Origin: Chamaelirium japonicum
Taxonomy: Eukaryota > Streptophyta > Magnoliopsida > Liliales > Melanthiaceae
Reading direction: 5' to 3'
Length of the DNA: 64,000 nucleotides
Assembly (NCBI GenBank): GCA_947650365.1
Contig: CANTAL010000147.1
Coordinates: 310,001 to 374,000, forward strand
Shown piece by piece: positions 15,501 through 31,700 of the stretch. The notes under the pieces are model-generated. The model saw only the letters and a list, made by a program, of their open reading frames with translations. It had not been told where the DNA came from and did not search any database. The first letter of the stretch is position 1; every line of letters begins with the position of its first letter. The translations under genes were made by a program, and so were the position numbers.

Positions 15501-18193
15501 GAATGGATCGTATGAATGAATTAGAATGGATCGTACGAATGAATTAGAATGGATCGTGCGAATGAATTAGAATGGATCGTACGAATGAATTAGAATGGAT
15601 CGTACGAATAAACATCATGGATACATTCGTGCGAATGAATTAGAATGGATCGTACGAATGAATTAGAATGGATCGTACAAATGGATTAGAATGGATCATA
15701 CGAATGAATTAGAATGGATCGTGCGAATGAATTAGAATGGATCGAACGAATGAATTAGAATGGATATATTCGAGCGAATGAATTAGAATAGATCGTAGGA
15801 ATGAATTAGAATGGATCATACGAATGAATTACAATGGATCGTACGAATGAATTAGAATGGATCGTACGAATGAATTAGAATGGATTGTGTGAAAGAATTA
15901 GAATAGATCGTATGAATGAATTAGAATGGATATATTCGTGCGAATGAATTAGAATGGATCGTACGAATGAATTAGAATGGATCGTACGATTCATTCTAAT
16001 TCATTCGTACGATCCATTCTAATACATTCGTACGATTCATGCTAATTCATTCGCACAATCCATTCTAATTCATTCGTACGATCCATTCTAATTCATTCAT
16101 ACGATCCATTCTAATTCATTCGCACAATCCATTCTAATTCATTCGTACAATCCATTCTAATTCATTTGTATGATCCATTCTAACTCATTCGGTGGATCCA
16201 TTCTAATTCATTCGTACGATCCATTCTAATTCATTCCCATGATCCATTCTAATTTATTCGTACGATCCATTCTAATTCATTCGTACGATCTATTCTAATT
16301 CATTCGCACGAATGTAACCATTCTAATTCATTCATACGATTCATTCTAATTCATTCGTATGAGCTATTCTAATTCATTCGTACGATCCATTCTAATTCAT
16401 TCGTACGATCCATTGTAATTCATTCATACAATCCATTTAGATTCATTCGCACAAATGTATCCATTCAAATTCATTCGTACGATCCAGTCTAATTCATTCG
16501 TACGATCAATTCTAATTCATTCGCACGAATATATCCATTCTAATTCTTTCGTACGATGCATTCTAATTCATTCGTACGATCCATTCTAATTCATTCGTAC
16601 AATCCATTCTAATTCATTCGTACGATCCATTCTAATTCATTCGCACGAATGTATCCATTCTAATTCATTCGTACAATCCATTCTATTTCATTCGTACGAT
16701 CCATTCTTACTCATTCGTATGATCCATTCTAATTCATTCATATGATCTATTCTAATTCATTCGTACGATCCATTCTAATTCATTCGTACGATCCATTCTA
16801 ATTCATTCGCACGATCCATTCTAATTCATTCATACGATCCATTCTAATTCATTCATACAATCCATTCTAATTCTTTCACACGATCCATTCTAATTCATTC
16901 GTACGATCCATTCTAATTCATTCGTACGATCCATTCTTACTCATTCGTATGATCCATTCTAATTCATTCGTATGATCCATTCTAATTCATTCGTAGGATC
17001 CATTCTAATTCATTCGTACGATCCATTCTAATTCATTCGTACGATCCATTCTAATTCATTCGTACGATCCATTCTAATTCATTCGCACGATCCATTCTAA
17101 TTCATTCATAGGATCCATTCTAATTCATTCATACGATCTATTCTAATTCTTTCGCACGAATGTATCCATTCTAATTCATTCGCACGAATGTATCCATTCT
17201 AATTCATTCATACGATCCATTCTAATTCATTGGTACGATCCATTCTAATTCATTCGTACGATCAGTTCTAATTCATTCGTACGATCCATTCAAATTCATT
17301 CGCACGATCCATTCTAATTCATTCGTACAATCCATTCTATTTCATTCGTACGATCCATTCTTACTCATTCGTATGATCCATTCTAATTCATTCGCTCGAG
17401 TGTATCCATTCTAATCCATTCGTACGATCCATTCGTACGATCCATTCTAATTCATTCGCATGAATGTAACCATTCTAATTCATTCATTTGATCCATTCTA
17501 ATTCATTCGTACGATCCATTCTAATTTATTCGTCCGATCCATTCTAATTCATTCGCACGAATGTATCCATTCTAAACCATTCATACGATCCATTCTAATT
17601 TATTTGTAAGATCCATTCTAATTCTAATTCGTGTGAATGAATTAGAATGGATCGTACGAATGAATTAGAATGGATACCTTTGTGCAAATGAATTAGAATG
17701 GATCGTATGAATGAATTAGAATGGATCGTATGAGTGAATTAGAACGGATAGTACGAATGGATCGTACGAATGAATTATAATGGATCGTGTGAAAGAATTA
17801 GAATGGATTGTATGAATGAATTAGAATGGATCGTACGAAAGAATTAGAATGGATCGTACGAAGGAAATAGAATGGATCGTACGAATGAATTAGAATGGAT
17901 CGTACGAATGAATTAGAATAGATCGTACGAATGAATTAGAATGGATCGTACGAAGGAATTAGAATGGATCGTACGAATGAATTAGAATGAATATATTCGT
18001 GCAAATGAATTAGAATGGATCGTATGAATGTATTAGAATGGATCGTATGAGTGAATTAGAATGGATCGTACGAATGAATTAGAATGGATCGTATGAATGA
18101 ATTAGAATGGATCGTACAAAAGAATTAGAATGCATTGTATGAATGAATTTGAATGGATCGTATGAATGAATTAGAATGGATCGTGCGAATGAA

Positions 18194-18221
18194 TTCGAAT
18201 GGATCGCATGATCCATTCGAA
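18194..18221. repeat. Satellite flip palindrome (12-bp arms)
   Basis: TTCGAATGGATC and its exact complement flank a 4-nt GCAT loop. This is a short local flip inside an R block. A near copy is at 29314-29341, with similar flanking monomers including a rare GATCGGGCG variant, so it was duplicated with its surroundings. Confidence 0.75.
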
Positions 18222-20764
18222 TAGAATGGATCGTATGAATGAATTAGAATGGATCGGGCGAATGAATTAGAATGGATTGTAAGAATGACTTAGAATGGAT
18301 CGTATGAATGAATTAGAATGGATCGTATGAATGAATTAGAATGGATCGTGCAAATGAATTAGAATGGATCGTACGAATGAATTAGAATGGATCGTCCGAA
18401 TGAATTAGAATGGATCATACGAATGAATTAGAATGGATCATACGAATGAGTAAGAATGGATCGTACGAATGAAATAGAATGGATTGTACGAATGAATTAG
18501 AATGGATACATTCATGCGAATGAATTAGAATGGATCGGACGATTGAATTAGAATGGATCGTACAATTCATTCGAATTCATTCGTACGATCCATTCTAATA
18601 CATTCGTACGATTCATGCTAATTCATTCGCACGATCCATTCTAATTCATTCGTACGATCCATTCTTATTCATTCATACGATCCATTCTAATTCATTCGCA
18701 CAATCCATTCTAATTCATTCGTACAATCCATTCTAATTCATTCGTATGATCCATTCTAACTCATTCGGTGGATCCATTCTAATTCATTCGTACGATCCAT
18801 TCTAATTTATTCCCATGATCCATTCTAATTTATTCGTACGATCCATTCTAATTCATTCGTACGATCTATTCTAATTCATTCGCACGAATGTAACCACTCT
18901 AATTCATTTATACGATTCATTCTAATTCATTCGTATGAGCTATTCTAATTCATTCGTACGATCCATTCTAATTCATTCGTACGATCCATTCTAATTCATT
19001 CATACAATCCATTTAGATTTATTCGAACAAATGTATCCATTCAAATTCATTCGTACGATCCATTCTAATTCATTCGTACGATCCTTTCTAATTCATTCAT
19101 AAGATCTATTCTAATTCATTCAAACAATCCATTCTAATTCTTTCACACGATCCATTCTAATTCATTCGTACGATCCATTCTAATTCATTCGTACGATCCA
19201 TTCTAATTCACTCATATGATCCGTTCTAATACATTCATACGATCCATTCTAATTCATTTGCACGAATATATCCATTCTAATTCATTCGTATGATCCATTC
19301 TAATTCATTCATATGATCTATTCTAATTCATTTGCACGAATATATCCATTCTAATTCATTCGTACGAACCATTCTAATTCCTTCGTACGATCCATTCTAA
19401 TTCGTTCGTACGATCCATTCTAATTCATTCGTACGATCCATTCTAATTCATAAATATGATCCATTCTAATTCATTCGTATGATCCATTCTAATGAATTAG
19501 AATGGATCGTACGAATGAAATAGAATGGATTGCACGAATGATTTAGAATGGATCGTACGAATGAATTAGAATGGATCGTGTGAAAGAATTAGAATGGATT
19601 GTACGAATGAATTAGAATGGATACATTCGTGCGAATGAATTAGAATGGATCGTACAAATGAGTAAGAATGGATCGTACGAATGAAATAGAATGGATTGTG
19701 CGAATGAATTAGAATGAATCGTACGAATGAATTAGAATGGATCGTGTGAAAGAATTTGAATGGATTGTACGAATGAATTAGAATAGATCATATGAATGAA
19801 TTATAATGGATCGTATGAGTGAATTAGAATGGTTACGAAGGAATTAGAATGGGTCGTATGAAGGAATTAGAAAGGATCATACGAATGAAATAGAATGGAT
19901 CGTACGAGGGAATTAGAATGGATCGTATGAAGGAATTAGAATGGATCGTACAAATGAATTAGAATGGATATATTCGTGCAAATGAATTAGAATGGATCGT
20001 ATGAATGAATTAGAATGGATCGTATGAGTGAATTAGAACGGATCGTACGAATGAATTAGAATGAATTAGAATTGATTGTACGAATGAAATAGAATGGATT
20101 GTACGAATGATTTAGAATGGATCGTACGAATGAATTAGAATGGATCGTACGAATGATTTAGAATGGATACATTCGTGCGAATGAATTAGAATGGATCATA
20201 CGAATGAGTAAGAATGGATCGTACGAATGAAATAGAATGGATTGTACGAATGAATTAAAATGGATTCGTACGAATGAATTGGAATGGATACATTCGTGCG
20301 AATGAATTAGAATGGATCGTACCAATGAGTAAGAATGGATCGTACGAATGAAATAGAATGGATTGTGCGAATAAATTAGAATGGATCGTATGAATGAATG
20401 AGAATGGATCATACGAATGAATTAGAATGGATCGTACGAATGAATTAGAATGGATCGTACGAATGAATTACAATGGATCGTACGAATGATTTAGAATGGA
20501 TCGTACGAATGAATTAGAATGGATCATACGAATGAATTAGAATGGATCGTACGAATGAATTAGAATGGATCGTACGAATGAATTAGAATGGATCGTACGA
20601 ATGAATTAGAATGGATCGTACGAATGAATTAGAATGGATACATTTGTGCGAATGAATTAGAATGGATCGTACGAATGGATTAGAATGGATCGTACGAATG
20701 GATTAGAATGGATACATTCGTGCGAATGAATTAGAATGAATTGTATGAATGAATTAGAATGGAT

Positions 20765-21600
20765 CGTACGATCCATTCGAATTCATTCGCACGATCCATT
20801 CTAATTCATTCGTACGATCCATTCTAATTCATTCATACGATCTATTCTAATTCATTCGTACGATCCATTTTAATTCATTCGTATATTCCATTCTAATTCA
20901 TTCGTACGATCTATTCTATTTCATTCGTACGATCCATTCTTACTCATTCGTTTGATCCATTCTAATTCATTCGGGCGAATGTATCCATTCTAATTTATTC
21001 GTACGATTCATTCTAATTCATTCGTACGATCCATTCTAATTCATTCGTACGATCCATTCTTACTCATTCGTATGATCCATTCTAATTCATTCGTACGATC
21101 CATTCTAATTCATTCACTCGAATGTATCCATTCTAATCCATTCGTACGATCCATTCTAATTCATTAGCACGATCCATTCTAATTCTTTCACACGATCCAT
21201 TCTAATTCATTCGTACGATCCATTCTAATTCATTCGCACAATCCATTCTATTTCATTCGTACAATCCATTCTTACTCATTCGTATGATCCATTCTAATTC
21301 ATTCGCACGAATGTATCCATAATGGATCATACGAATGAGTAAGAATGGATCGTACGAATGAAATAGAATGGATTGTGCGAATGAATTAGAATGGACCGTA
21401 CGAATGAATTAGAATGGATCGTACGAATGAATTAGAATGGATATATTTGAACGAATAAATTAGAATGGATCATACGACTGAATTAAAATGGATCGTACGA
21501 ATGAATTAGAATGGATAGTGCGAATGAATTAGAATCGATCGTACGAATGAATTAGAATGGATCGTACGAATGAATTAGAATGGATCATATGAATGAGTAA
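20765..21600 (+). repeat. Higher-order satellite segment, copy 2 (paralogue of 5096)
   Basis: Carries the same series of rare monomers and the same F-to-R flip (ATCCATAATGGATC at ~21320) as 5096-6100, about 15.67 kb downstream, with only scattered substitutions. The ATATATTTGAACGAATAAAT variant follows in both. Confidence 0.8.
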
Positions 21601-24600
21601 GAATGGATCGTACGAATGAATTGGAATGGATCGTACGAATGAATTACAATGGATCGTGCTAATGAATTAGAATTGATCGAACGAATGAATTAGCATGGAT
21701 CGTGCTAATGAATTAGACTGGATCGTACGAATGAATTTGAATGGATACATTTGTGCGAATGAATCTAAATGAATTGTATGAATGAATTACAATGGATCGT
21801 ACGAATGAATTAGAATGAATCGTACGAATGAATTAGAATGGATCAAATGAATGAATTAGAATGGTTACATTCCTGCGAATGAATTAGAATGGATCGTACG
21901 AATGGATTAGAATGGATCGTATGAGTGAATTAGAATGGATACGAAGGAATTAGAATGGATCGTACGAAGGAATTAGAATGGATCATACGAATGAAATAGA
22001 ATGGATCGTACGAAGGAATTAGAATGGATCGTACGAAGGAATTAGAATGCATTCGTACGATCTATTCTAATCCATTCGTACAATCCATTCTAATTCATTC
22101 ATACGATCCATTCTATTTCATTCGCACGATCCATTCTAATTCTTTCGTACGATGCATTCTAATTCATTCATACGATCCATTCTAATTCATTCATTTGATC
22201 CATTCTAATTCATTCGTACGATCCATTCTAATTCATTCGTCCGATCCATTCTAATTCATTCGCATGAATTAGAGTGAATTGTATGAATGAATTAGAATGG
22301 ATAGTACGAATGAAGTAGAATGGATCGTATGAATGAATTAGAATGGATACATTCGTGCGAATGAATTTGAATGGATCGTACGAATGAATTAGAATGGATC
22401 CTACGAATGAATTAGAATGGATCGTGTGAAAGAATTAGAATGGATTGTATGAATGAAGTAGAATAGATCGTGCGAATAAACTAGAATGGATACATTCGTG
22501 CGAATAAATTAGAATGGATCGTACAAATGAGTTAGAATGGATTGTACGAATGAATTAGAAGGGATCTTACGAATGAATTAGAATGGATCGTACGAATGAA
22601 TTAGAATGGATCGTACGAATGAATTAGAATGGATACATTCGTGCGAATGAATTAGAATGGATCGGACGAATGAATTAGAATGGATCGTACGAATGAATTA
22701 GAATGGATCAAATGAATGAATTAGAATAGATCGTACTAATAAATTAGAATGGATACATTCGTCCGAATGAATTAGAATGGATCATACGAATGAATTAGAA
22801 TGGATCGTACGAATGAATTAGAATGGATCGTACGAATGAATTAGAATGGATACATTCGTACGAATGAATTAGAATGGATCGTACGAATGAATTAGAATGG
22901 ATCGTACGGAATGAATTAGAATGGATATATTTGAATGAATAAATTAGAATGGATCATACGAATGAATTAGAATGGATCGTACGAATGAATTAGAATGGAT
23001 AGTGCGAATGAATTAGAATCGATCGTACGAATGAATTAGAATGGATCGTACGAATGAATTAGAATGGATCATACGAATGAGTAAGAATGGATCATACGAA
23101 TGAATTAGAATGGATCGTACGAATGAATTATAATGGATCGTACGAATAAATTAGAATGGATACATTCGTCCGAATGAATTAGAATGGATCATACGAATGA
23201 GTAAGAATGGATCGTACGAATGAAATAGAATAGATTGTACGAATAAATTAGAATGGATCCTATGAATGAATTAGAATGGATCGTGTGAAAGAATTAGAAT
23301 GGATTGTATGAATGAATTAGAATGGATCAAATGAATGAATTAGAATGGATCGTATGAATGGATTAGAATGGATCGTACGAATGAATTAGAATGGATCGTA
23401 CGAATGAACTAGAATGGATACATTCGTGCGAATGAATTAGAATGGATCATACGAATGAATTAGAATGGATCGTACGAATGAATTAGAATGGATCTTACGA
23501 ATGAATTAGAATGGATCGTACGAATGAATTAGAATGGATCGTACGAATGAATTAGAATAGATCGTACGAATGAATTAGAATAGATCGTACGAAGGAATTA
23601 GAATGGATCGTACGAATGAATTAGAATGGATTGTATGAATGAATTAGAATGGATACATTCGTGCGAATGAATTAGAATGGATTGTACGAATGAATTAGAA
23701 TGGATCGTACGAATCAATTAGAATGGATCGTATGAATGAATTAGAATGGATACATTCGTGCGAATGAATTAGAATGGATTGTACGAATGAATTAGAATGG
23801 ATCGTACGAATGAATTAGAATGGATCGTGTGAAAGAATTAGAGTGGATTGTATGAATGAATTAGAATGGATCATATGAATGAATTAGAATGGATACATTC
23901 GTGCGAATGAATTAGAATGGATCGTACGAATGAATTAGAATGGATCGTACGAATGAATTAGAATGGTTACATTCATGCGAATGAATTAGAATGGATCATA
24001 CGAATGGATTAGAATGGATCGTACGAATGGATTAGAATGGATACATTCGAGCGAATGATCTAGAATGGATCGTACGAATGAATTAGAATGGATCGTACGA
24101 ATGGATTAGAATGGATACCTTTGTGCATATGAATTAGAATGGATCGTACGAATGAATTAGAATGGATCATATGAATGAATTAGAATGGATCGTGTGAAAG
24201 AATTAGAATGGATTGTATGAATGAATTAGAATAGATCGTATGAATGAATTAGAATGGATCGTACAAATGAATTAGAATGGATCGTACGAATGAATTAGAA
24301 TGGATACATTCGTGCGAATGATATAGAAATGGTACATTCGTGCGAAAGAATTAGAATAGATCGTATGAATGAATTAGAATGGATCCTAGGAATGAATTAG
24401 AATGGATCGTGTGAATGAATTAGAATGGATCGTACGAATGAATTAGAAGAGATCGTATGAATGAATTAGAATGGATCGTACGAATGGATTAGAATGGATC
24501 GTACGAATGGATTAGAATGGATCAATTCGAGCGAATGAATTAGAATGGATCGTACGAATGAATTAGAATGGATCGTACGAATAAATTAGAATGGATACAT

Positions 24601-27600
24601 TCGTCCGAATGAATTAGAATGGATCATACGAATGAGTAAGAATGGATCGTACGAATGAAATAGAATAGATTGTACGAATGAATTAGAATGGATCCTACGA
24701 ATGAATTACAATGGATCGTGTGAAAGAATTAGAATGGATTGTATGAATGAATTAGAATGGTTTGTATGAATGAATTAGAATGGATCGTGCGAATGAATAC
24801 GAATGGATCGTACGAATTCATTCTAATTCATTCATACAATCCATTCTAATTCTTTCACACGATCCATTCTAATTCATTCGTACGTTCCATTCTAATTCAT
24901 TAGCACGATCCATGCTAATTCATTCGTTCGATCAATTCTAATTCATTAGCACGATCCATTCTAATTCATTCGTACGATCCATTCTAATTCATTCGCACGA
25001 TCCATTCTAATTCATTCATAGGATCCATTCTAATTCATTCATACGATCTATTCTAATTCTTTCACACGAATGTATCCATTCTAATTCATTCGCATGAATG
25101 TATCCATTCTAATTCATTCGTACGATCCATTCTAATTCATTCGCACAAATATATCCATTCTAATTCATTCGTACGATCCATTCTAATTCATTCGCACGAT
25201 CCATTCTAATTCATTCGTACGATCCATTCTAATTCTTTCACACGATCTATTCTAATCTATTCTAATTCATTCGTACGAATCCATTCTAATTCATTCGTAC
25301 AATCTATTCTATTTCATTCGTACGATCCATTCTTACTCATTCGTATGATCCATTCTAATTCATTCGGACGAATGTATCCATTCTAATTTATTCATACGAT
25401 CCATTCTAATTCATTCATACGATCCATTCTAATTCATTCGCTCGAATGTATCCATTCTAATTTATTCGTACGATCCATTCTAATTCATTCATTTAATCCA
25501 TTCTAATTCATGCGTACGATCCATTCTAATTCATTCGTCCGATCCATTCTAATTCATTCGCACGAATGTATCCATTCTAATTCATTCGTACGATCCATTC
25601 TAATTCATTCGTACGATCCATTCTAATTCATTCGTAAGATCCATTCTAATTCATTCGTACGATCCATTCTAATTCATTCGTACGATCCATTCTAATTCAT
25701 TCGCACGAATGTATCCATTCTAGTTCATTCGCACGATCTATTCTAATTCATTCATACAATCCATTCTAATTCTTTCACACGATCCATTCTAATTCATTCG
25801 TACGATCCATTCTAATTCATTCACACAATCCATTCTATTTCATTCGTACGATCCATTCTTACTCATTCGTATGATCCATTCTAATTCATTCGCACGATAC
25901 GAATGAATTAGAATGGATCGTGCGAATGAATTAGAATGGATCGTACGAATGAGTTAGAATGGATCGTACGAATGAACTAGAATGGATACATTCGTGCGAA
26001 TGAATTAGAATGGATCGTATGAATGAATTTGAATGGATCGTATGAATGAATTTAGAATGGATCGTATGAATGAATTAGAATGGATACATTCGTGCGAATG
26101 AATTAGAATGGATCGTATGAATGAATTTGAATGGATCGTATGAATGAATTAGAATGGATCTTACGAATGAATTAGAATGGATCGTATGAATGAATTTGAA
26201 TGGATCGTACGAATGAATTAGAACGGATACATTCGTGCGAATGAATTAGAATGGATCGGACGAATGAATTAGAATGGATCGTACGAATGAATTAGAATGG
26301 ATCGTACGAATAAATTAGAATGGATACATTCGTCCGAATAAATTAGAATGGATCATACGAATGAGTAAGAATGGATCGTACGAATGAAATAGAATGGATC
26401 GTACGAATGAACTAGAATGGATACATTAGTGCGAATGAATTAGAATGGATCGTACGAAAGAATTAGAATGGATCGTACGAATGAATTAGAATAGATCTTA
26501 CGAATGAATTAGAATGGATCGTACGAATGAATTAGAATGGATCGTACGAATGAATTAGAATGGATACATTCGTGCGAATGAATTAGAATGGATCGGACGA
26601 ATGAATTAGAATGGATCGTACGAATGAATTAGAATGGATCGTACGAATAAATTAGAATGGATACATTCGTCCGAATGAATTAGAATGGATCATACGAATG
26701 AATTAGAATGGATCGTACGAATGAATTAGAATGGATCATATTAATGAATTAGAATGGATCGTACGAATGAATTAGAATGGATACATTCGTGCGAATGAAT
26801 TAGAATGGATCGTGCACGAATGTATCCATTCTAATTCATTCGTATGATCCATTCTGCACAAAGGTATCCATTCTAATCCATTCGTAGGATCCATTCTAAT
26901 CCATTCTTACGATCCATTCTAATTCATTCGTACGATCCATTCTAATTCATTCGCTCGAATGTATCCATTCTAATCCATTCGTACGATCCATTCTAATCCA
27001 TTCGAACGATCCATTCTAATCCATTCGAACGATCCATTCTAATTCATTCGCATGAATGTAACCATTCTAATTCATTCATTTGATCCATTCTAATTCATTC
27101 GTACGATCCATTTTAATTCATTCGTCCGGTCCATTCTAATTCATTCGCACGAATGTATCCATTCTAATTCATTCGTACAATCCATTCTAAATCATTTGTA
27201 GGATCCATTCTAATTCATTCGTAAGATCCATTCTAATTCATTCGTACGATCCATTCTAATTCATTCGTACGATCCATTCTAATTCATTCGCACGAATGTA
27301 TCCATTCTAGTTCATTCGTACGATCCATTCGTACGAATGAATTAGAATGAATTAGAATGGATCGTACGAATGAATTAGAATGGATCTTACGAATGAATTA
27401 GAATGGATCATACGAATGAATTAGAATGGATCGTACGAATGAATTAGAATGGATACATTCGTGCGAATGAATTAGAATGGATCGGCGAATGAATTAGAAT
27501 GGATCGTACGAATGAATTAGAATGGATCATATGAATTATTTAGAATGGTTGCATTCATGCGAATGAATTAGAATGGATCGTACGAATGGATTAGAATGGA

Positions 27601-28305
27601 TCGTACGAATGGATTAGAATGGATACATTCGAGCGAATGAATTAGAATGGATCGTACGAATGAATTAGAATGGATCGTACGAATGGATTAAAATGGATCC
27701 TACGAATGGATTAGAATGGATACCTTTGTGCATATGAATTAGAATGGATCGTATGAATGAATTAGAATGGATCGTAGAATGGATCGTACGAATGAATTAG
27801 AATGAATTAGAATGGATCGTACGAATGAATTAGAATAGATCATAGGAATGAATTAGAATGGATCGTGCAAATGAATTAGAATGGATACATTCGTACGAAT
27901 GAATTAGAATGGATCGTACGAATGAATTATAATGGATCGTACGAATGAATTAGAATGGATCGTACGAATGAATAAGAATGGATCATACGAATGAATTAGA
28001 ATGGATCATACGAATGAGTAAGAATGGATCGTACGAATGAAATAGAATGGATTGTACGAATGAATTAGAATGGATCGTACGAATGAATTAGAATGGATCG
28101 TGTGAAAGAATTAGAATGGATTGTATGAATGAATTAGAATGGATCATATGAATGAATTAGAATGGATCGTGCGAATGAATTCGAATGGATCGTACGAATG
28201 AATTAGAATGGATCGTAGGAATGAATTAGAATGGATACATTCGTGCGAATGAATTAGAATGGATACATTCGTGCGAAAGAATTAGAATAGATCGTATGAA
28301 TGAAT

Positions 28306-28740
28306 TAGAATGGATCCTATGAATGAATTAGAATGGATCGTGCGAATGAATTAGAATGGATCGTACGAATGAATTAGAATGGATCGTGCTAATGAATTAG
28401 AATTGATCGAACGAATGAATTAGCATGGATCGTGCTAATGAATTAGAATGGAACGTACGAATGAATTAGAATGGATCGTGTGAAAGAATTAGAATGGATT
28501 GTATGAATGAATTAGAATGAATTCGTACGATCCATTCGAATTCATTCGCACGATCCATTCTAATTCATTCATACGATCCATTCTAATTCATTCATACAAT
28601 CCATTCTAATTCTTTCACACGATCCATTCTAATTCATTCGTAGGATCCATTCTAATTCATTCGTACAATCTATTCTATTTCATTCGTACGATCCATTCTT
28701 ACTCATTCGTATGATCCATTCTAATTCATTCGGACGAATG
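28306..28740 (+). repeat. Satellite segment paralogous to the empty target of element 1
   Basis: Bases 28306-28501 align without gaps to the left flank of element 1 (42427-42622, offset 14121). Bases 28497-28740 align without gaps to the right flank (55803-56046, offset 27306). The two alignments overlap exactly in GATTG (28497-28501), the target duplication of element 1. By eye I see about one mismatch on the left and three on the right. This is the pre-insertion arrangement preserved in a duplicated satellite block. Confidence 0.85.
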
Positions 28741-31700
28741 TATCCTTTCTAATTCATTCGTACGATCCATTCTAATTCATTCGTACGATCCATTCTTACT
28801 CATTCGTATGATCCATTCTAATTCATTCGTACGATCCATTCTAATTCATTCGTACGATCCATTCTAATTCATTCACACAATCTATTATAATTCATTCGTA
28901 CGATCCATTCTAATTCATTCGTACGATCGTACGAATGAATTAGAATGGATCGTACGGAATGAATTAGAATGGATTGTATGAATGAATTAGAATGGATACA
29001 TTCGTGCGAACGAATTAGAATGGATCATACGAATGAGTAAGAATGGATCGTACGAATGAAATAGAATGGATTATACGAATGAATTAGAATGGATCGTACA
29101 AATGAATTAGAATGGATCATACGAATGAATTAGAATGGATCATACGAATGAGTAAGAATGGATCGTACAAATGAAATAGAATGGATTGTACGAATGAGTT
29201 AGAATGGATCGTACGAATGAATTAGAATGGATCGTGTGAAAGAATTAGAATGCATTGTATGAATGAATTAGAATCGATCGTATGAATGAATTAGAATGGA
29301 TCGTGCGAATGAATTCGAATGGATCACATGATCCATTCGAATAGAATGGATCGTAGGAATGAATTAGAATGGATCGGGCGAATGAATTAGAATGGATTGT
29401 AGGAATGAATTAGAATGGATCGTATGAATGAATTAGAATGGATCGTACGAATAAACTAGAATGAATACATTCGTGCGAATGAATTAGAATGGATCGTACG
29501 AATGAATTAGAATGGATCGTATGAATGAAATAGAATGGATCGTACGAATGAATTAGAATGGATCGTACGAATGAATTAGAATGGATCGTATGAATGAATT
29601 AGAATGGATACATTCGTGCGAATGAATTAGAATGGATCGGATGAATGAATTAGAATAGATTGTGCGAATGAATTAGAATGGATCGTACGAATGAATTAGA
29701 ATGGATCGTACGAATGAATTAGAATGGATCATACGAATGAGTAAGAATGGATCGTACGAATGAATTAGAATGGATCGTACGAATGAATTAGAATGGATCG
29801 TACGAATGAATTAGAATGGATCGTACGAATGAATTAGAATGGATCATACGAATGAGTAAGAATGGATCGTACGAATGAATTAGAATGGATCGTACGAATG
29901 AATTAGAATGGATACATTCGTCCGAATGAATTAGAATGGACCATACGAATGAGTAAGAATGGATCGTACAAATAAAATAGAATAGATTGTACGAATAAAT
30001 TAGAATGGATCGTACAATCTATACTATTTCATTCGTACGATCCATTCTTACTCATTCGTATGATCCATTCTAATTCATTCGGATGAATGTATCCATTCTA
30101 ATTTATTCGTACGATCCATTCTAATTCATTCGTACAATCCATTCTAATTCATTCGTACGATCCATTCTTACTCATTCGTATGATCCATTCTAATTCATTC
30201 GGATGAAGGTATCCATTCTAATTTATTCGTACGATCCATTCTAATTCATTCGTAAGATCCATTCTAATTCATTCGTCCGATCCATTCTAATTCATTCGCA
30301 CGAATGTATCCATTCTAATTCATTCGTACGATCCATTATAATTCATTCGTACGATCCATTCTAATTCATTCGTAAGATCCATTCTATTTCATTCGTACGA
30401 TCCATTCTAATTCATTCGTACGATCCATTCTAATTCATTCTCACGAATGTATTCATTATAGTTCATTCGTACGATCCATTCTAATTCATTCGTACGATCG
30501 TACGAATGAATTAGAATGAAGTAGAATGGATCGTACGAATGAATTAGAATGGATCGTACGAATGAATCAGAATGGATCGTACAAATGAATTAGAATGGAT
30601 CGTACGAATGAATTAGAATGGATACATTCGTGCGAATGAATTAGAATGGATCGGATGAATGAATTAGAATGGATCGTACGAATGAATTAGAATGGATCGT
30701 ACGAATGAATTAGAATGGATCGTACGAATAAATTAGAATGGATACATTTATCTGAATGAATTAGAATGGATCATACGAATGAGTAAGAATGGATCGTACG
30801 AATGAAATAGAATAGATTGTGCGAATGAATTAGAATGGATTCGTACGAATGAATTAGAATGGATACATTTGTGCGAATGAATTAGAATGGATCGTACCAA
30901 TGAGTAAGAATGGATCGTACGAATGAAATAGAATGGATTGTGCGAATGAATTAGAATGGATCGTACGAATGAATTAGAATGGATCGTATGAATGAATTAG
31001 AATGGATCCTATGAATGAATTAGAATGGATCGTGCGAATGAATTAGAATGGATCGTACGAATGAATTAGAATGGATCGTGCTAATGAATTAGAATTGATC
31101 GAACGAATGAATTAGAATGGATACATTCGTGCGAATGAATTAGAATGGATCAGACGAATGAATTAGAATGGATCGTACGAATGAGTAAGAATGGATCGTA
31201 CGAATGAAATAGAATAGATCGTACGCATGAATTAGAATGGATCGTTCGAAAGAATAAGAATGGATCGTACGAATGAATTAGAATGGATATATTCGTGCGA
31301 AAGAATTAGAATAGATCGTATGAATGAATTAGAATGGATCCAATGAATGAATTAGAATGGATCGTGCGAATGAATTAGAATGGATCGTGCTAATGAATTA
31401 GAATTGATCGAACGAATGAATTAGCATGGATCGTGCTAATGAATTAGAATGGAATGTACGAATGAATTAGAATGGATCGTGTGAAAGAATTAGAATGGAT
31501 TGTATGAATGAATTAGAATGGATCGTACGAAGGAATTAGAATGGATCGTACGAATAAAATAGAATGGATCGTACGAATGAATTAGAATAGATCGTACGAA
31601 TAAATTAGAATGGATCGTGTGAAAGAATTAGAATGGATCGTATGAATGAATAAGAATGGATCGTACGAATGAATTAGAACGGATCGTGCGAATGAATTAG

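Noticed and set aside
20158-20412. 84-aa minus-strand ORF in the satellite (His/Ser/Ile-rich)
   Set aside because: It consists only of satellite monomers read in a chance stop-free stretch; 23-bp units shift frame every copy.
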